Assembly: GCA_034769895.1 (NCBI GenBank)
Contig: CM068369.1
Location: 146,217,574 to 146,281,573, forward strand
DNA: 64,000 nt
Source: Magicicada septendecula
Lineage: Eukaryota > Arthropoda > Insecta > Hemiptera > Cicadidae
Direction: 5' to 3'
Part shown: piece by piece, positions 38,884 through 49,363 of the stretch
Layout: each line of letters begins with the position of its first letter
Numbering within the stretch: position 1 is the stretch's first letter
Made by a program: the position numbers and the translations under genes
The notes under the pieces: model-generated
What the model saw: the letters and a program-made list of their open reading frames with translations, nothing else
Databases searched by the model: none
What the model was told of the DNA's origin: nothing

Positions 38884-41800
38884 GTGTGTAATAAAACAAA
38901 TTTATTTCGGTTTTGTGTTTTATTAATTGTTTAATAAAATTTTTATTATTTTTTTATAATTAATTATTTTAATTTAATTATTTAATTATGTTAAGTGTTT
39001 TTATTAAATTTTCAATTAATTAATTAATTGAAGAATTATCAATTGTGTATGACTTGGTAAGGAAATATTTGTTTCTCCGCGTTAAATAGATTGTCGTAAC
39101 CAAATCGATTGAAGGTAGCGGTCAATTCAGTGTCTTTATTTCTTCTTCTGCTCATCTTTTTCCTTCTGAAGTCCTCGTTTATAAATTGATAATTAATGTA
39201 TTTTAATTTAGTTCTTAACTAATCAATAAAACAACAATTTAAAACAAATAATTATGTTTATTAGGATCAATGCGATTGTTCGACTTGCGTCGACTATTGC
39301 TCTCGGATTCGAGACTAGATCTCAAGTCGATTAATACAAATTCCAAAATTATTTCAAATTAAATTTTTATCTAACATGGATTCTTTGAACTGTCGAAATA
39401 GTCAGGAAAGGCAAGTGAGAGAATTCAATACTTACAATTAGAAAAGACTTATTCATTAACAGGTAATAATTAAAAAAGTATATAGTATATAGTAAAATGT
39501 TATTCGAACCGCAGGCTGGGTATGCTGACGTCACGCCTTCGTTGTTTCGGGCTGGTTTGAAATTACAAGATGGCTGCTCCAATGTGTTGTCCCACGCTAA
39601 GAATCTGTCTCTGAGATTTTACTTCAATAAAGTGCAGTAGTTGATAAATTCCTCTTCTGTGATGTAGTTATTACAAGGTCTTCAAATTGTGGTGTTTGAT
39701 TTTCGTCCTCCACTGGATTTCGTCCGGTAATACGTGTATTGTGCCGAATGGTTTATTCAATCAGTTCGCTGTTCGTATATACTAGGTTAGATTATAATTC
39801 CGTCGTGACCATTCGTTCTGGGAGTTAGTTTAGTGTTTTTCAATTCTGTTTTATTATTCCAATGACTATTCAAATTGGATTTATTAATTTACTGTATATT
39901 CTTCATTCTTTCATAATTCCATAATACATCTTGGTTTAAGCTAGTTAAAAATTTTTTAATTCAGATTTCTTTTCAATACTCTCACACGTCCGTCTTGCTT
40001 GGAATCTAACAATCAACTAATTATATTTGTTTCTTCATATAGAAACTTCTGTAAGATTTTGGCCTCACCTTTCATTGTTTACAATCATCTGTTTGCTTCC
40101 TTCATATTTCGATTTTATGGAAATAAATGACAATTTTTTATATTTTACTGGCTATAATTTAGTTATTTAGTATTTTTATGAAATTTTAATTTCATAACTT
40201 TATTCCTGCTTTGATTTTATACAAATTAATACTAAACATGACCTAGTTTGGTTTGAATTAAACTCAAAAATTACATTCCTTGAACTTTACTTCTAGGCCT
40301 TATCATGATTCACATAATTACCCATTAAATGGTTTACACTATGTTTCATGTTATCATTGTACTCAAATAAGATTACTAATTAAATCATTATAATTTGCCT
40401 TCACTACTGTGTCATTATACTAAACATTTACTGAGTTATTTACTTTTTGCTTATACTTGGTTCATTGCCTATAAATAGGTATTATCTGGTACAATCCTCA
40501 GTTAAGTCAATTTTACCCTCTGACTCTTTTAATTACTACTATAGGTTGTTGTGATAATTATAATAAAGTATTTGTATGCCAAAGGGAATAATTTATATCA
40601 ATGTGGTCTAGGTTTTCATTAATTTGTCTCCTCTGATTTGTTACAGGGTCAAAGTTGAATTTGGCATGATTATCAAATTTAATTTTTCCTATCAATATAC
40701 TATAATTATTTCACATTATTATTATTATCTTTTCTGAGTTACTATTTATAAGATATTTGAATTAATATACTGCCTTTCCTTCCTTAACAAAATTCTGACA
40801 TAAATTAACATTATTTAAATACAATAAACACTTATTTTCTAACATTTAGTGTCTCCTAATATTAACATAGTAGGTAGTGAATACCAATATAATAATTAAA
40901 CATAATAATTAGATAAATAAATAAATTATGGTCTTAGCCTAATTACAGTCTTTTGCTGTCCTTTCAAAACTGGTTTGGGGCGTTTCCTCTTAATTACATA
41001 ATATTTTATTTATAACTAACTTTACATTAGGTCATTGTAACTTTACTACTGGTATTGTATTCTCTTACTTTTTCATATGGGTTTCTAATTTTTTGTATAA
41101 TAATCATTTTTTAGTTCATTGATTTATTTTGATTGACTCTTATATAGTGTTCTGTCTTTAAAATAGGTTTTGTCCCATTGATATTTTTATTTTAATTAAT
41201 TTGTTCTTGGCTGTATTTCCTTACTACTCCTTATCGTACTGGGTATACTGATGATGTTACTGGGATAATAATCATCCTATATGGTTTAACACATTTTGTT
41301 CTGAATTGAATGTGTCTAATTTCTTTGGATCGAGAATTTGATAGTACTGTTAAGGCATTTTATTTATTATAATGATTACTTCTTTTATGTTACTTTTATT
41401 TAGGTTTATTCTACTCATTCCAGATTGCTTCTTCCTTTCTTTTTCTATGTGTTATTAACTTGTAAAATAAGGCAACATTTTCGTTGTGCTACAAGTGGTA
41501 TCAAAAGGACTTGAAATTTCAAGTATTTAGTGGAAATTCTGAACCCCGAACATCAACGAGAAGGCAAAGATTGAAGAACGAGCGAAAGATATATGGAGAT
41601 AGGGTTGAGACTATGCCAGAAGACTTACAAAGCCAAATCACTATCCTATCAGACCAAATGGATTTAGTACAATTTGGTAATCGAACCGGAATGCTTATAT
41701 GCTGCAAAGACAATAATTGTTAAAGGACTCTCGATAATTTCTAAGGAAATGTTGAGCCTAGATTATAAATGTATTAGCAAATAAGTTTAGATTTTATGTG

Positions 41801-42223
41801 AGATCAAAGCAAGAGCTGTATGAAATGTTTGAGTCAACCTCGACCACGATTGAGAGAAGGCGAATGAAGCATGCTTTCTGTGGCTTGATTTGGGTTTTTA
41901 GAAGAATGGGATAAGAAAGAATAGCAACCAAGATCCCCAACTTTCAAAAGAATACAAGGCACAAGTACTATGGGTGAAAAATAAGTACATCAGGATCTAG
42001 AAAAGTGTGAAAACAGCGAAGCGTTGAGAAGGAAAATTTCGAAGGTGAAAAATTTGTCCGAAAAGGAACGAAGGAGAACCAAAGGGTTTTTAGTGAAAGA
42101 AGAACTAGCAAGAGAAATCCAGACAATGAAGGAATACTGGCGAAAGAGAAAAAATGTTAGAAAGCGAAGGACGTTGTGCAATCGCAGCTCATAAATGGCT
42201 GAAACGGAAAAGAAAGGAAATAA

Positions 42224-42275
<52 letters not shown>

Positions 42276-45003
42276 CAGTGTTTTGGGGGGGATGCTTTAT
42301 GGACCGTCAGAGGAAACAGTATGTCTCCTGGTGTGTAGGACTCACACACAAAAAACCCACCTCTAATTAATTCAGGCATTCATATTGTAGCACAACGAAG
42401 TTTTTACCTCATTAAACAAAATAAGATCATATAGGAAAAAAAGGGAAGAAGTCATCTGGAAGGAGTAATACCAACTTAAATAAAAGTAGCAGAGAAAAGT
42501 AATTACAATCATCAATAAAAGAACTTAACAGAACTAAACAAATCGATTCAAAGAATTTATATATAGTAAATTTATAGCCAAAAGGTGTTAAAAAACAAAT
42601 AGTATGAATATCATGTCAATAAAATAATTAGTAGACCCAGTAAGATACGTAGTAGTGAGGAGTAACAGCCCAGAATAAATAAATTAAAATGACAGTCTTC
42701 AAGATATGAAGTAGTAAGGAATAACAACCCATAACCAATGAATTGAAATGGAATAGTAGCAAAATACCTAAAAAACCTATTGTAAAGACAGAAACCTCTA
42801 TAGCAGCAAACCACATAAATGAAAGAACTTAAACCATATTAGCTATACCAATTTAGAACCAAAACTAATAAAATAAGAGAATCCAATACAAATAATCAGA
42901 ATAATGTAAACTTAATTATAATTAAAATAAATGTGATTAAGGCGAACACCCCAAACCAGTTAAAAAAAAAAACCAAAAGACAATTCTCGATATAAAGCTT
43001 TAATGTGTTTATTTATATAATTATTTTGTGTTATTATTTTTGTGTATACTAGAAAATACTAGATGTTAGTATATAAGAATTTATTGTATTTGAACCATGT
43101 TAATTAATGTTGTATTTTTGTAAAGTAAGGAAAGGCAAAATAATAATTCAAACGACCCATAAATAGTACATCAAAAAATATAAAACTAATAATATGAATT
43201 CATAATACCATTGCTAGTAAAACTGAAAATTGATGACCAAGACAAATTCAACTTTGACCAGATAAACTAAATCAGAGAATATAAATTTATATAACCTAGA
43301 TTAAATTGATATAAATTATCATCTTCAGAATACAAATATTTTATCCTAATGATAACAACGACATATAATAGTGATTAAAGGAATCAACAAGTAAAATTAA
43401 CTTAAATGGTGATTGCACAAGAGAAGGCCTAACAGCAGTAAGCCAGCACTAGTAAAATGCAAATAACCTGTTAAATATTTAAAATAATAGTCAGACATAA
43501 AAGGTAAATTACCAGGGTTTAATTAGTAATCAAGTGTGAGTAAAATTGTAACATAAAACCTATTGGAAACCATTTACTAGGTATTTATGTGAATCAAAAT
43601 AAGGCCTATAGATAAGTTTCAAAGAATGTAATTCTGAAGCTTAATTCAAACCAAACCAGATCAAATTTAGTATTAACTTGTGTAAAATAAAAACAGGAAT
43701 ATGGTTCTATAATTAGAATTACATTAAAGTACTAAACAAATAATTTATAGTCAATTAAATGTAAAATATGACAGTTTTTTCAATAAGATTGAATTATTTG
43801 ATAGGAACAGCTGATTCATAAACAATGAGAAATGATACCAAAATCTTATGGAATTTTATGTATGAAGGAACAAATATCAGTTAGTTGACTGTTAAAAGCC
43901 AAACGAGACGGACGTGTCAGAATACATCTCAGAGAATTGTGAACGGAAATTTTTGACTAACACAACCAAGATATATGATGAGTTTACAACAGTTATAAAA
44001 GAATATAAAATAAAGTGACTAATAATATAATAACGATCAGTGAAACCTTAACTAAATTAACCAATACTAAGTAAAGCTGTCACTACATATAGACACGACT
44101 GAAGAACCAAATTGAACTCATATAACCAGACACCGAGTGAAGGGAACCTTTTTGACATAACACTACTATTACCGAACCAAAATCCAGTGGGTGAATGCAA
44201 CTACACTCTGCAGCTTGTGGATATTCCAAGAACAACATCACTGAAGAGGAATTAACTAACGGATACGTTTATTTGAAGGAAAATCTCGTAGATGAATTCA
44301 CATCGCAGATCAACTCATTAAGGCAGCCATCTTGATTCCATTCGAAGAGGCTGATGGAAGCGTGACGAGTGACGTCAGAGAAACCATCTGTATCGTAATA
44401 TTAACATTTTATATACATTATACTTTATTATTTTGTCTGTTTAATGAATAAGTTTTTAATAATTTGTAAGTATTGAATTCTCTTGCCTTTCCTGACTATT
44501 TATACAGTTAAAAGAACCCTTATACTATTGAATATTTATTTATATGTACTAATCGAACTGGAACTTAATCTCGAATCAGACTCGAGCCAGTCGCGGCAAT
44601 TCAAACCATTACTTTGAAGCTAATAAACTTAATTATTGTTTAAATGCTGTTTTATTGATGATTATTTGAGTCATAAACTAAATTACATTAATTATTAAAT
44701 ATTAACGTGAACTTGTGAAGGAAAGGAACGAGCACAAGAATAAGTACAGATACTGAATCGGCCGCTACATGCAATCGGTTTGGCCACGATAATCCATTTA
44801 ACGTGAAGAAACAAATAATTTTTCATCACAGCTAACACAGTCATTACACAGTATTTTTATTAATTGAACATAAAACAATTAAAAACAATTAAACCAATTA
44901 AAATTAATTAAATACATACTAAAATATAATAGAAAAATTAAACTCCATAATAAAATTTTATTTTTATTAATTATTTGTAATTAAAATTTGTTTTATTACA
45001 ATA
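38884..45003. repeat. Giant inverted-repeat unit, ~2.6-kb arms
   Basis: The outer ends are 'gtaataaaacaaattta' (38884) and its near-complement 'taaattttgttttattac'-like sequence ending at 45003. Matching segments recur in mirror order throughout: the block with 'gtcaggaaaggcaag' and 'gagaattcaatactta' (39400-39440; mirrored 44470-44510), 'cacgtccgtct' (39985; mirrored 43910), 'gtttggtttgaatt' (40250; mirrored 43650), 'ctggtttggggcgtt' (40970; mirrored 42955) and 'gttgtgctacaa' (41484; mirrored 42390). The arms look roughly three-quarters identical by eye. No target duplication or terminal coding is apparent. Confidence 0.8.
41484..42385 (+). other. Unrecognised centre of the inverted-repeat unit
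   Basis: The spacer between the arms carries broken plus-strand frames rich in charged residues, for example STRRQRLKNERKIYGDR and PEDLQSQITILSDQMDLV, and farther on RRKISKVKNLSEKERRR in a shifted frame. They look like coiled-coil-forming remnants of one coding region (perhaps a Gag-like or structural protein), but I recognise no family. An (ACT)n/(GCT)n stretch lies at 42226-42274. Several stops show that it is decayed. Confidence 0.4.
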
Positions 45004-45029
45004 TCCATCCTGAAACCACTTAGCGTATT

Positions 45030-45628
45030 ACTTATCGAGCTCCTTCTATTGTCGCTTATCTTCTACTTCCCGCTGGGTGCAAGTTGGGTCTGTCTTTTCT
45101 TTTATAGTAGGACCCACTGAATAAATTCAGAAATGCGGTCCACTCCTTCTTGCCTCGAATCATAATCTCAACTACGCTCTCGGGCGCGAACTCCCCGAGC
45201 TCTATCTCCAGTGCCATTCTGTCTCTTGTGAATCTTCAGCACTTGAAAAAGGTATGCAAGGCATCTCCATGGGGAGAGTCACCGTGTTGGCATGCTGGGC
45301 TTTGCAGCTTTCCCATTCTGTGGAGGTAGGCATTAGAATTGCCATGACCACTGGGCAACTGTGTCAGATGATAGTTAACCTCAGCGTCTTGGCGGTCAAT
45401 CCATTCCCTCAATCAAGATATGAGCCTTGCGGTCAATCTTCTTCTATCCTCCCTATTCCATCGATCTTGCCAGTACCATGGATTCATGCTTTGCCACACC
45501 CCTTTCAATTATATCTCTTCTTTCGAAGAGATGCTTTCACTCCAGAGCCAACAGGTCTGTGGGAATCACCCCCCGCTGTCACCAGAACTACTGGCTCTGC
45601 CACTGTCCAGTAAGAGGATGCTACTGAG
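45030..45628 (-). pseudogene. LINE ORF2 C-terminal relic (Cys-rich tail)
   Basis: The minus strand shows SYWTVAEPVVLVTAGG, PWYWQDRWNREDRR (frame broken), and then YHLTQLPSGHGNSNAYLHRM, SPACQHGD and DALHTFFKC, the zinc-binding-like tail ('L-GHG-F--YL---G---SP-C--C---DA-HTFF-C') of R1/I-like non-LTR elements. Frame changes separate the parts. The upstream end runs into the outer limit of the PolB element copy; a short LINE-like segment may be shared by both element copies. Confidence 0.7.
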
Positions 45629-46075
45629 GGCTCCCAGTAGAGGGATAATGAGAGTTCTAACGCACAAAGGAATGCCGCCTTTCTTAAAAAACATAAAAAA
45701 CGATAAAAAACAAGATCAAAGAGATGCCGCCGTTCCCGCGGTCCAAGATTTTTTCCCACGCTCTCCCCACCACCCTGGACCCGCAGTATCCGCGAATTTT
45801 CGCGAATATAATTTTTTATATGCAGCCTTTCGCGAGCCTAATTAACTTTCACTTTCTAATTTCCGCGAATATAATTTTTTATATGCCGCCTTTCGCGAGC
45901 TTAGATCACTTTCACTTTCTACTGGACCACAGCATCCGCGACTTTTTCGCTGATCTGTGTCAAGATCCGCGACTTTTTCGCGTATCTGGACCACAGCATC
46001 CGCGAATATAATTTTTTATTTTTTTATATGCCGCCTTTCGCGAGCTTAGATCACTTTCACTTTCTATCACTTGAT
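45629..46075. repeat. Outer-end repeats of the right PolB element copy
   Basis: Begins with sequence shared with 9714-9804 in reverse. Then come three imperfect ~65-bp units with 'ccgcgaatataatttttta', 'tatgccgcctttcgcgag' and 'cactttcactttcta'. The left copy has only traces of these units, so the array expanded or contracted after the copies separated. Confidence 0.7.
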
Positions 46076-46400
46076 GCAATATTAAATATATGATCGGGGA
46101 GTACCAACCTTGCATGAGTTCAAATTTGTTATAATGTATATTAAATCTATATGATCAGGTTTACCAACCTATGGTGGGGGGTTCCGACTTGCTGCATTAT
46201 AGTGTATATATTAAATATATGATCAGGGTTACCAACCTTGCATGAGTTCAAATTTGTTGTGTGTTATAATGTATATTAAATCTATATGATCAGGTTTACC
46301 AACCTATGTATGGGTTCAAACTTGATATGTGTGTGTATTATAGTGTATATTAAAATATATGATCAGGGTTACCAATCCTGCATTATTGTGTGTATGTATA
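46076..46400 (-). repeat. Iterated ~80-bp tail repeats (right copy)
   Basis: At least four units with 'tatgatcagg', 'ttaccaacct' and 'tataatgtatattaaat', the reverse complement of the array at 9301-9510. 'ggggggttccgactt' occurs once inside the array here but only at its outer end in the left copy, so unit order differs. Confidence 0.8.
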
Positions 46401-46684
46401 GAACAGATCTGCCAACATTTTTCTTCGGTGGGAAATTCAAACTATATATTATAGTAAATTGTTGACGACGACTTCGATATCAACTCTCTCTCCCCTCCTC
46501 TCTCTTTGTCTCTAGACACAGTTGTCATCAGTTTTACATAAGCGTCGTGCTACTTATGGATTATTGTAATTAGCGATACTAAAATGTAATCACCAGGAAA
46601 TATATATTTATCACCTATCTCGTGGCGTCCTTTTTTGACACATGACAGTCATTGACTACGATTTAGAAATTCATATACTGCCAA

Positions 46685-46720
<36 letters not shown>

Positions 46721-48019
46721 TAAAGTGTTACGCATAAAAAAATCTCCTTGAAATAAGGTATTTTCAAACGTTTTGTGTACACACACACATTGTATAATAA
46801 TTTTCGTAATTGTAAGATACAACCTGCAAATTATTAAAATGTCTCTCTCACACATTTCTGATTACTATACAAATAATTGGATGCATATTCGAAGATTTCC
46901 CTTATTCAAACGATTTGTATGTGTGTACACGAACTTAAATACAGACGATTGTAATTTTAAAAATTCATTTTTTTGCATTAAATATATATCGTAAACAATG
47001 AAATAATAATATTTCGTCATTGTAAGATTTTAATAAAACAATTATCAGTTTAAATAATAATTTTCATGATTGTAAGATACAACCTACAAATTATTAAAAT
47101 GTCTCTCTCACACACATTTCTGATTACTATACAAATAATTGCATGCATATTCGGAGGTTTATAACGAAATAAATTTAAAAAAACCATAATTTGTTATAAA
47201 AAATTAAATATATATATATTTTACAACACTGTACACAAACTTAAAATATAGTTTACAAACCGCTATAATACAATTATTCAAAAAATACATTTTACATTGA
47301 TTAAATATATATATATATCACAAACAAACATTGTTATATATAAAATATTAATAATAATATTGTTTTAAATGATTAAATATATATTTACAGCACTGTACAC
47401 AAACTTAAAATATAGTTTACAAACCGTTATAATACAATTATTCAAAATACATTTTACATTGATTAAATATACATATATCACAAACAAACATTGTTATATA
47501 AAATAAATATTAATAATAATTTTTTGACATTGTAAGATTTTAAAATAATAATTTCACGGCTGTAGATACAGTTCACAAGGAAGTTTATCTGTAACATAAC
47601 AATACAGTCGATATTAGAATCACTGATACGATAATATTCAATTATCACATGCACACACACACACACAGTTAGTGGAAAGAATCAAATGTGTTAAGTAAGT
47701 AAACTTTTTCAAGTATATGTCATTTTTCATAAGTTAATGTACTTTCAAATAATTTCTAATCAAACCAAACCAAATATTATTCACTGGAAATTTGTAAATA
47801 CTACTTAGAATCAATGATACATTTATCGCATAAAGGTAATGTACTTTCAAATAATTTCTAATCGAACCAACTATTATTCAACGAAACTTGTAGAATCAAT
47901 GATACATTTATCATGTACATACAAATTCAATTATTAAAGTGTTAAGTACAGTGAGTTGAAACTACACACACGCACACACATCAATAAATTGTTTGTTAAC
48001 ACGATTGCTACTTACGACG
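46401..48019. other. Noncoding tail of the PolB element (right copy)
   Basis: Reverse complement of most of 7700-9300. It has extra internal duplications: 'aagatacaacct' through 'atgtctctctcacac' occurs at ~46810-46855 and ~47076-47115, and a ~110-bp unit with 'cactgtacacaaacttaaaa' occurs at ~47227 and ~47391. A (GT)n tract lies at 46687-46718. Confidence 0.7.
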
Positions 48020-48313
48020 TTAGGACTCAATCTCTACTTGTGTTGTTTGATTTCTCGTCCCTCGATACACTAAATGTAGTTCTTTAGGTTTGATATGTCT
48101 GAGCTCCTCATTCGTGAAGACACCTGCATACCTCTTGGGAAGATAGACACGATAGTGACGGTCGCCATCCTCCAACGTAGCAAGCACAGAGTTCCCATAT
48201 TTTGTGTCCACATTTGTTAAGACCATGATGGGATATTTTTTATTCACTATCAATTCTGAACATCGTTTGTACTCGATAGCACTTACAGCATTAAACTTTA
48301 CAAGAAACGACAT
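48020..48313 (-). CDS. 97-residue conserved protein of the PolB element (right copy)
   Basis: Complete 97-codon gene, differing from the copy at 7406-7699 at only a few residues. It lies ~370 bp downstream of the exonuclease-like gene on the same strand. The ATG is that in 'taataatgtcg'. A 56-bp tandem duplication of its first codons and leader (48265-48376) places a second, truncated ATG frame upstream, which would encode 17 residues and stop just before the true ATG. Function unknown; a nucleic-acid-binding role is a guess. Confidence 0.75.
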   Translation of the reverse strand: MSFLVKFNAVSAIEYKRCSELIVNKKYPIMVLTNVDTKYGNSVLATLEDGDRHYRVYLPKRYAGVFTNEELRHIKPKELHLVYRGTRNQTTQVEIES

Positions 48314-48376
48314 TATTAGAGTTTGTACTCGATAGCACTTACAGCATTAAACTTTACAAGAAACGACATTATTAGA
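48265..48376 (-). repeat. Perfect 56-bp tandem duplication at the start of the 97-residue gene
   Basis: 48265-48320 and 48321-48376 are identical ('gtttgtactcgatagcactt' through 'cgacattattaga'). The left copy at 7406 lacks the duplication, and perfect identity implies that it is recent. Confidence 0.95.
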
Positions 48377-48686
48377 AGACACTAGTGAACACGTCTGTAT
48401 CAAACCAGAGAGAACCAAACAATGACAGAATATTCGACACAAAAGGACAGTACAATGTGATAGTGGTGGTGGTGGTAACGTCGGTGTCCCACTTTCATTT
48501 GCATGTATGAACATGTCCCACAGACGAAATTAGAGACACCAAAAATATAACAATGTCATTAGGAAAGTCCATTTTCATAAGAAAATAGTCACTGCTTACA
48601 GCTATGCATGTATGTACATGTCCACAACAGAATGAGAGAGAGAGATATAAATGTCATCATTCGCGGTGACCTACTTTCTAAATTTG

Positions 48687-49190
48687 TTACATTAAAAATG
48701 TTTGTTTAAAGCAAAAATCATGAATCATCCATTCCCGAATAGCATGCACCTTATAGTTGGCACAACGGTCAGAAGAATTGAAATGTCTAAGACATTCTGT
48801 TCCATGAATTATATACGGTATGTTTTTAGGACAACCAAAGTCATTGAGATTGATGATATTATTGTGTATTATCTTTGATTGCAAAAAACGTTTTTTCTCA
48901 AAACCCTTCACAAACACATATTTATATATACGTGTATGTGATGTTAACAATGAAACAAGATTGTCGTATGGTGTCTCTCCTTCGCTCCATCTAAGTCTAT
49001 GATAATTTGTTGTTAACCAGTGGTTTGTCCTAACGTATTTGGGATTCGTAACGGATGTAGCAGGTGGTGTCAAAATCCAATGTCTACCAGCAAATCTCAG
49101 AACGTCCATGATTGACAGTTCCTTCACAATATATTTTCCGTTGTCATCGAAAAAGCACTGGAAGTCAATTATAACTGCAGTGTTATCCAT
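48687..49190 (-). CDS. Exonuclease-like protein of the PolB element
   Basis: A 167-codon frame from the ATG at 49190 (MDNTAVIIDFQCFFDDNGK...) to a natural stop. The upstream extension of the open frame to 49331 is unlikely, because a splice-like acceptor (TTACAG) lies 4 bases before this ATG and a GTAAGT donor lies at 49292, suggesting a ~98-bp intron after a short leader exon. The start recalls the first motif of DEDD-type 3'-5' exonucleases, but with Gln where the second acidic residue normally sits (IDFQ), so activity is doubtful. Later landmarks are VFVKGFEKKRFLQ, LNDFGCP and a Cys/His cluster near residues 139-150. It follows PolB and precedes the 97-residue gene on the same strand. It might assist replication or repair; this is inference. 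Confidence 0.6.
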   Translation of the reverse strand: MDNTAVIIDFQCFFDDNGKYIVKELSIMDVLRFAGRHWILTPPATSVTNPKYVRTNHWLTTNYHRLRWSEGETPYDNLVSLLTSHTRIYKYVFVKGFEKKRFLQSKIIHNNIINLNDFGCPKNIPYIIHGTECLRHFNSSDRCANYKVHAIREWMIHDFCFKQTFLM

Positions 49191-49363
49191 AATACTGTAA
49201 GACAAAGAAACCACACACATTACAAAGTCTATATATGTATATATTATGTTTAAACATACAAATATCGTTGCGATATTAATATGTGAACTTACGTTTACAG
49301 ACGTCTGGACTGAAGCACCGAGAGACATCAACTGACGAAAGAAACAAGTGTTGAGGAGGGTTA

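Noticed and set aside
45254-45845. 119- and 141-codon plus-strand frames
   Set aside because: They lie opposite the LINE C-terminal relic and element tail; the recognisable coding is on the minus strand.
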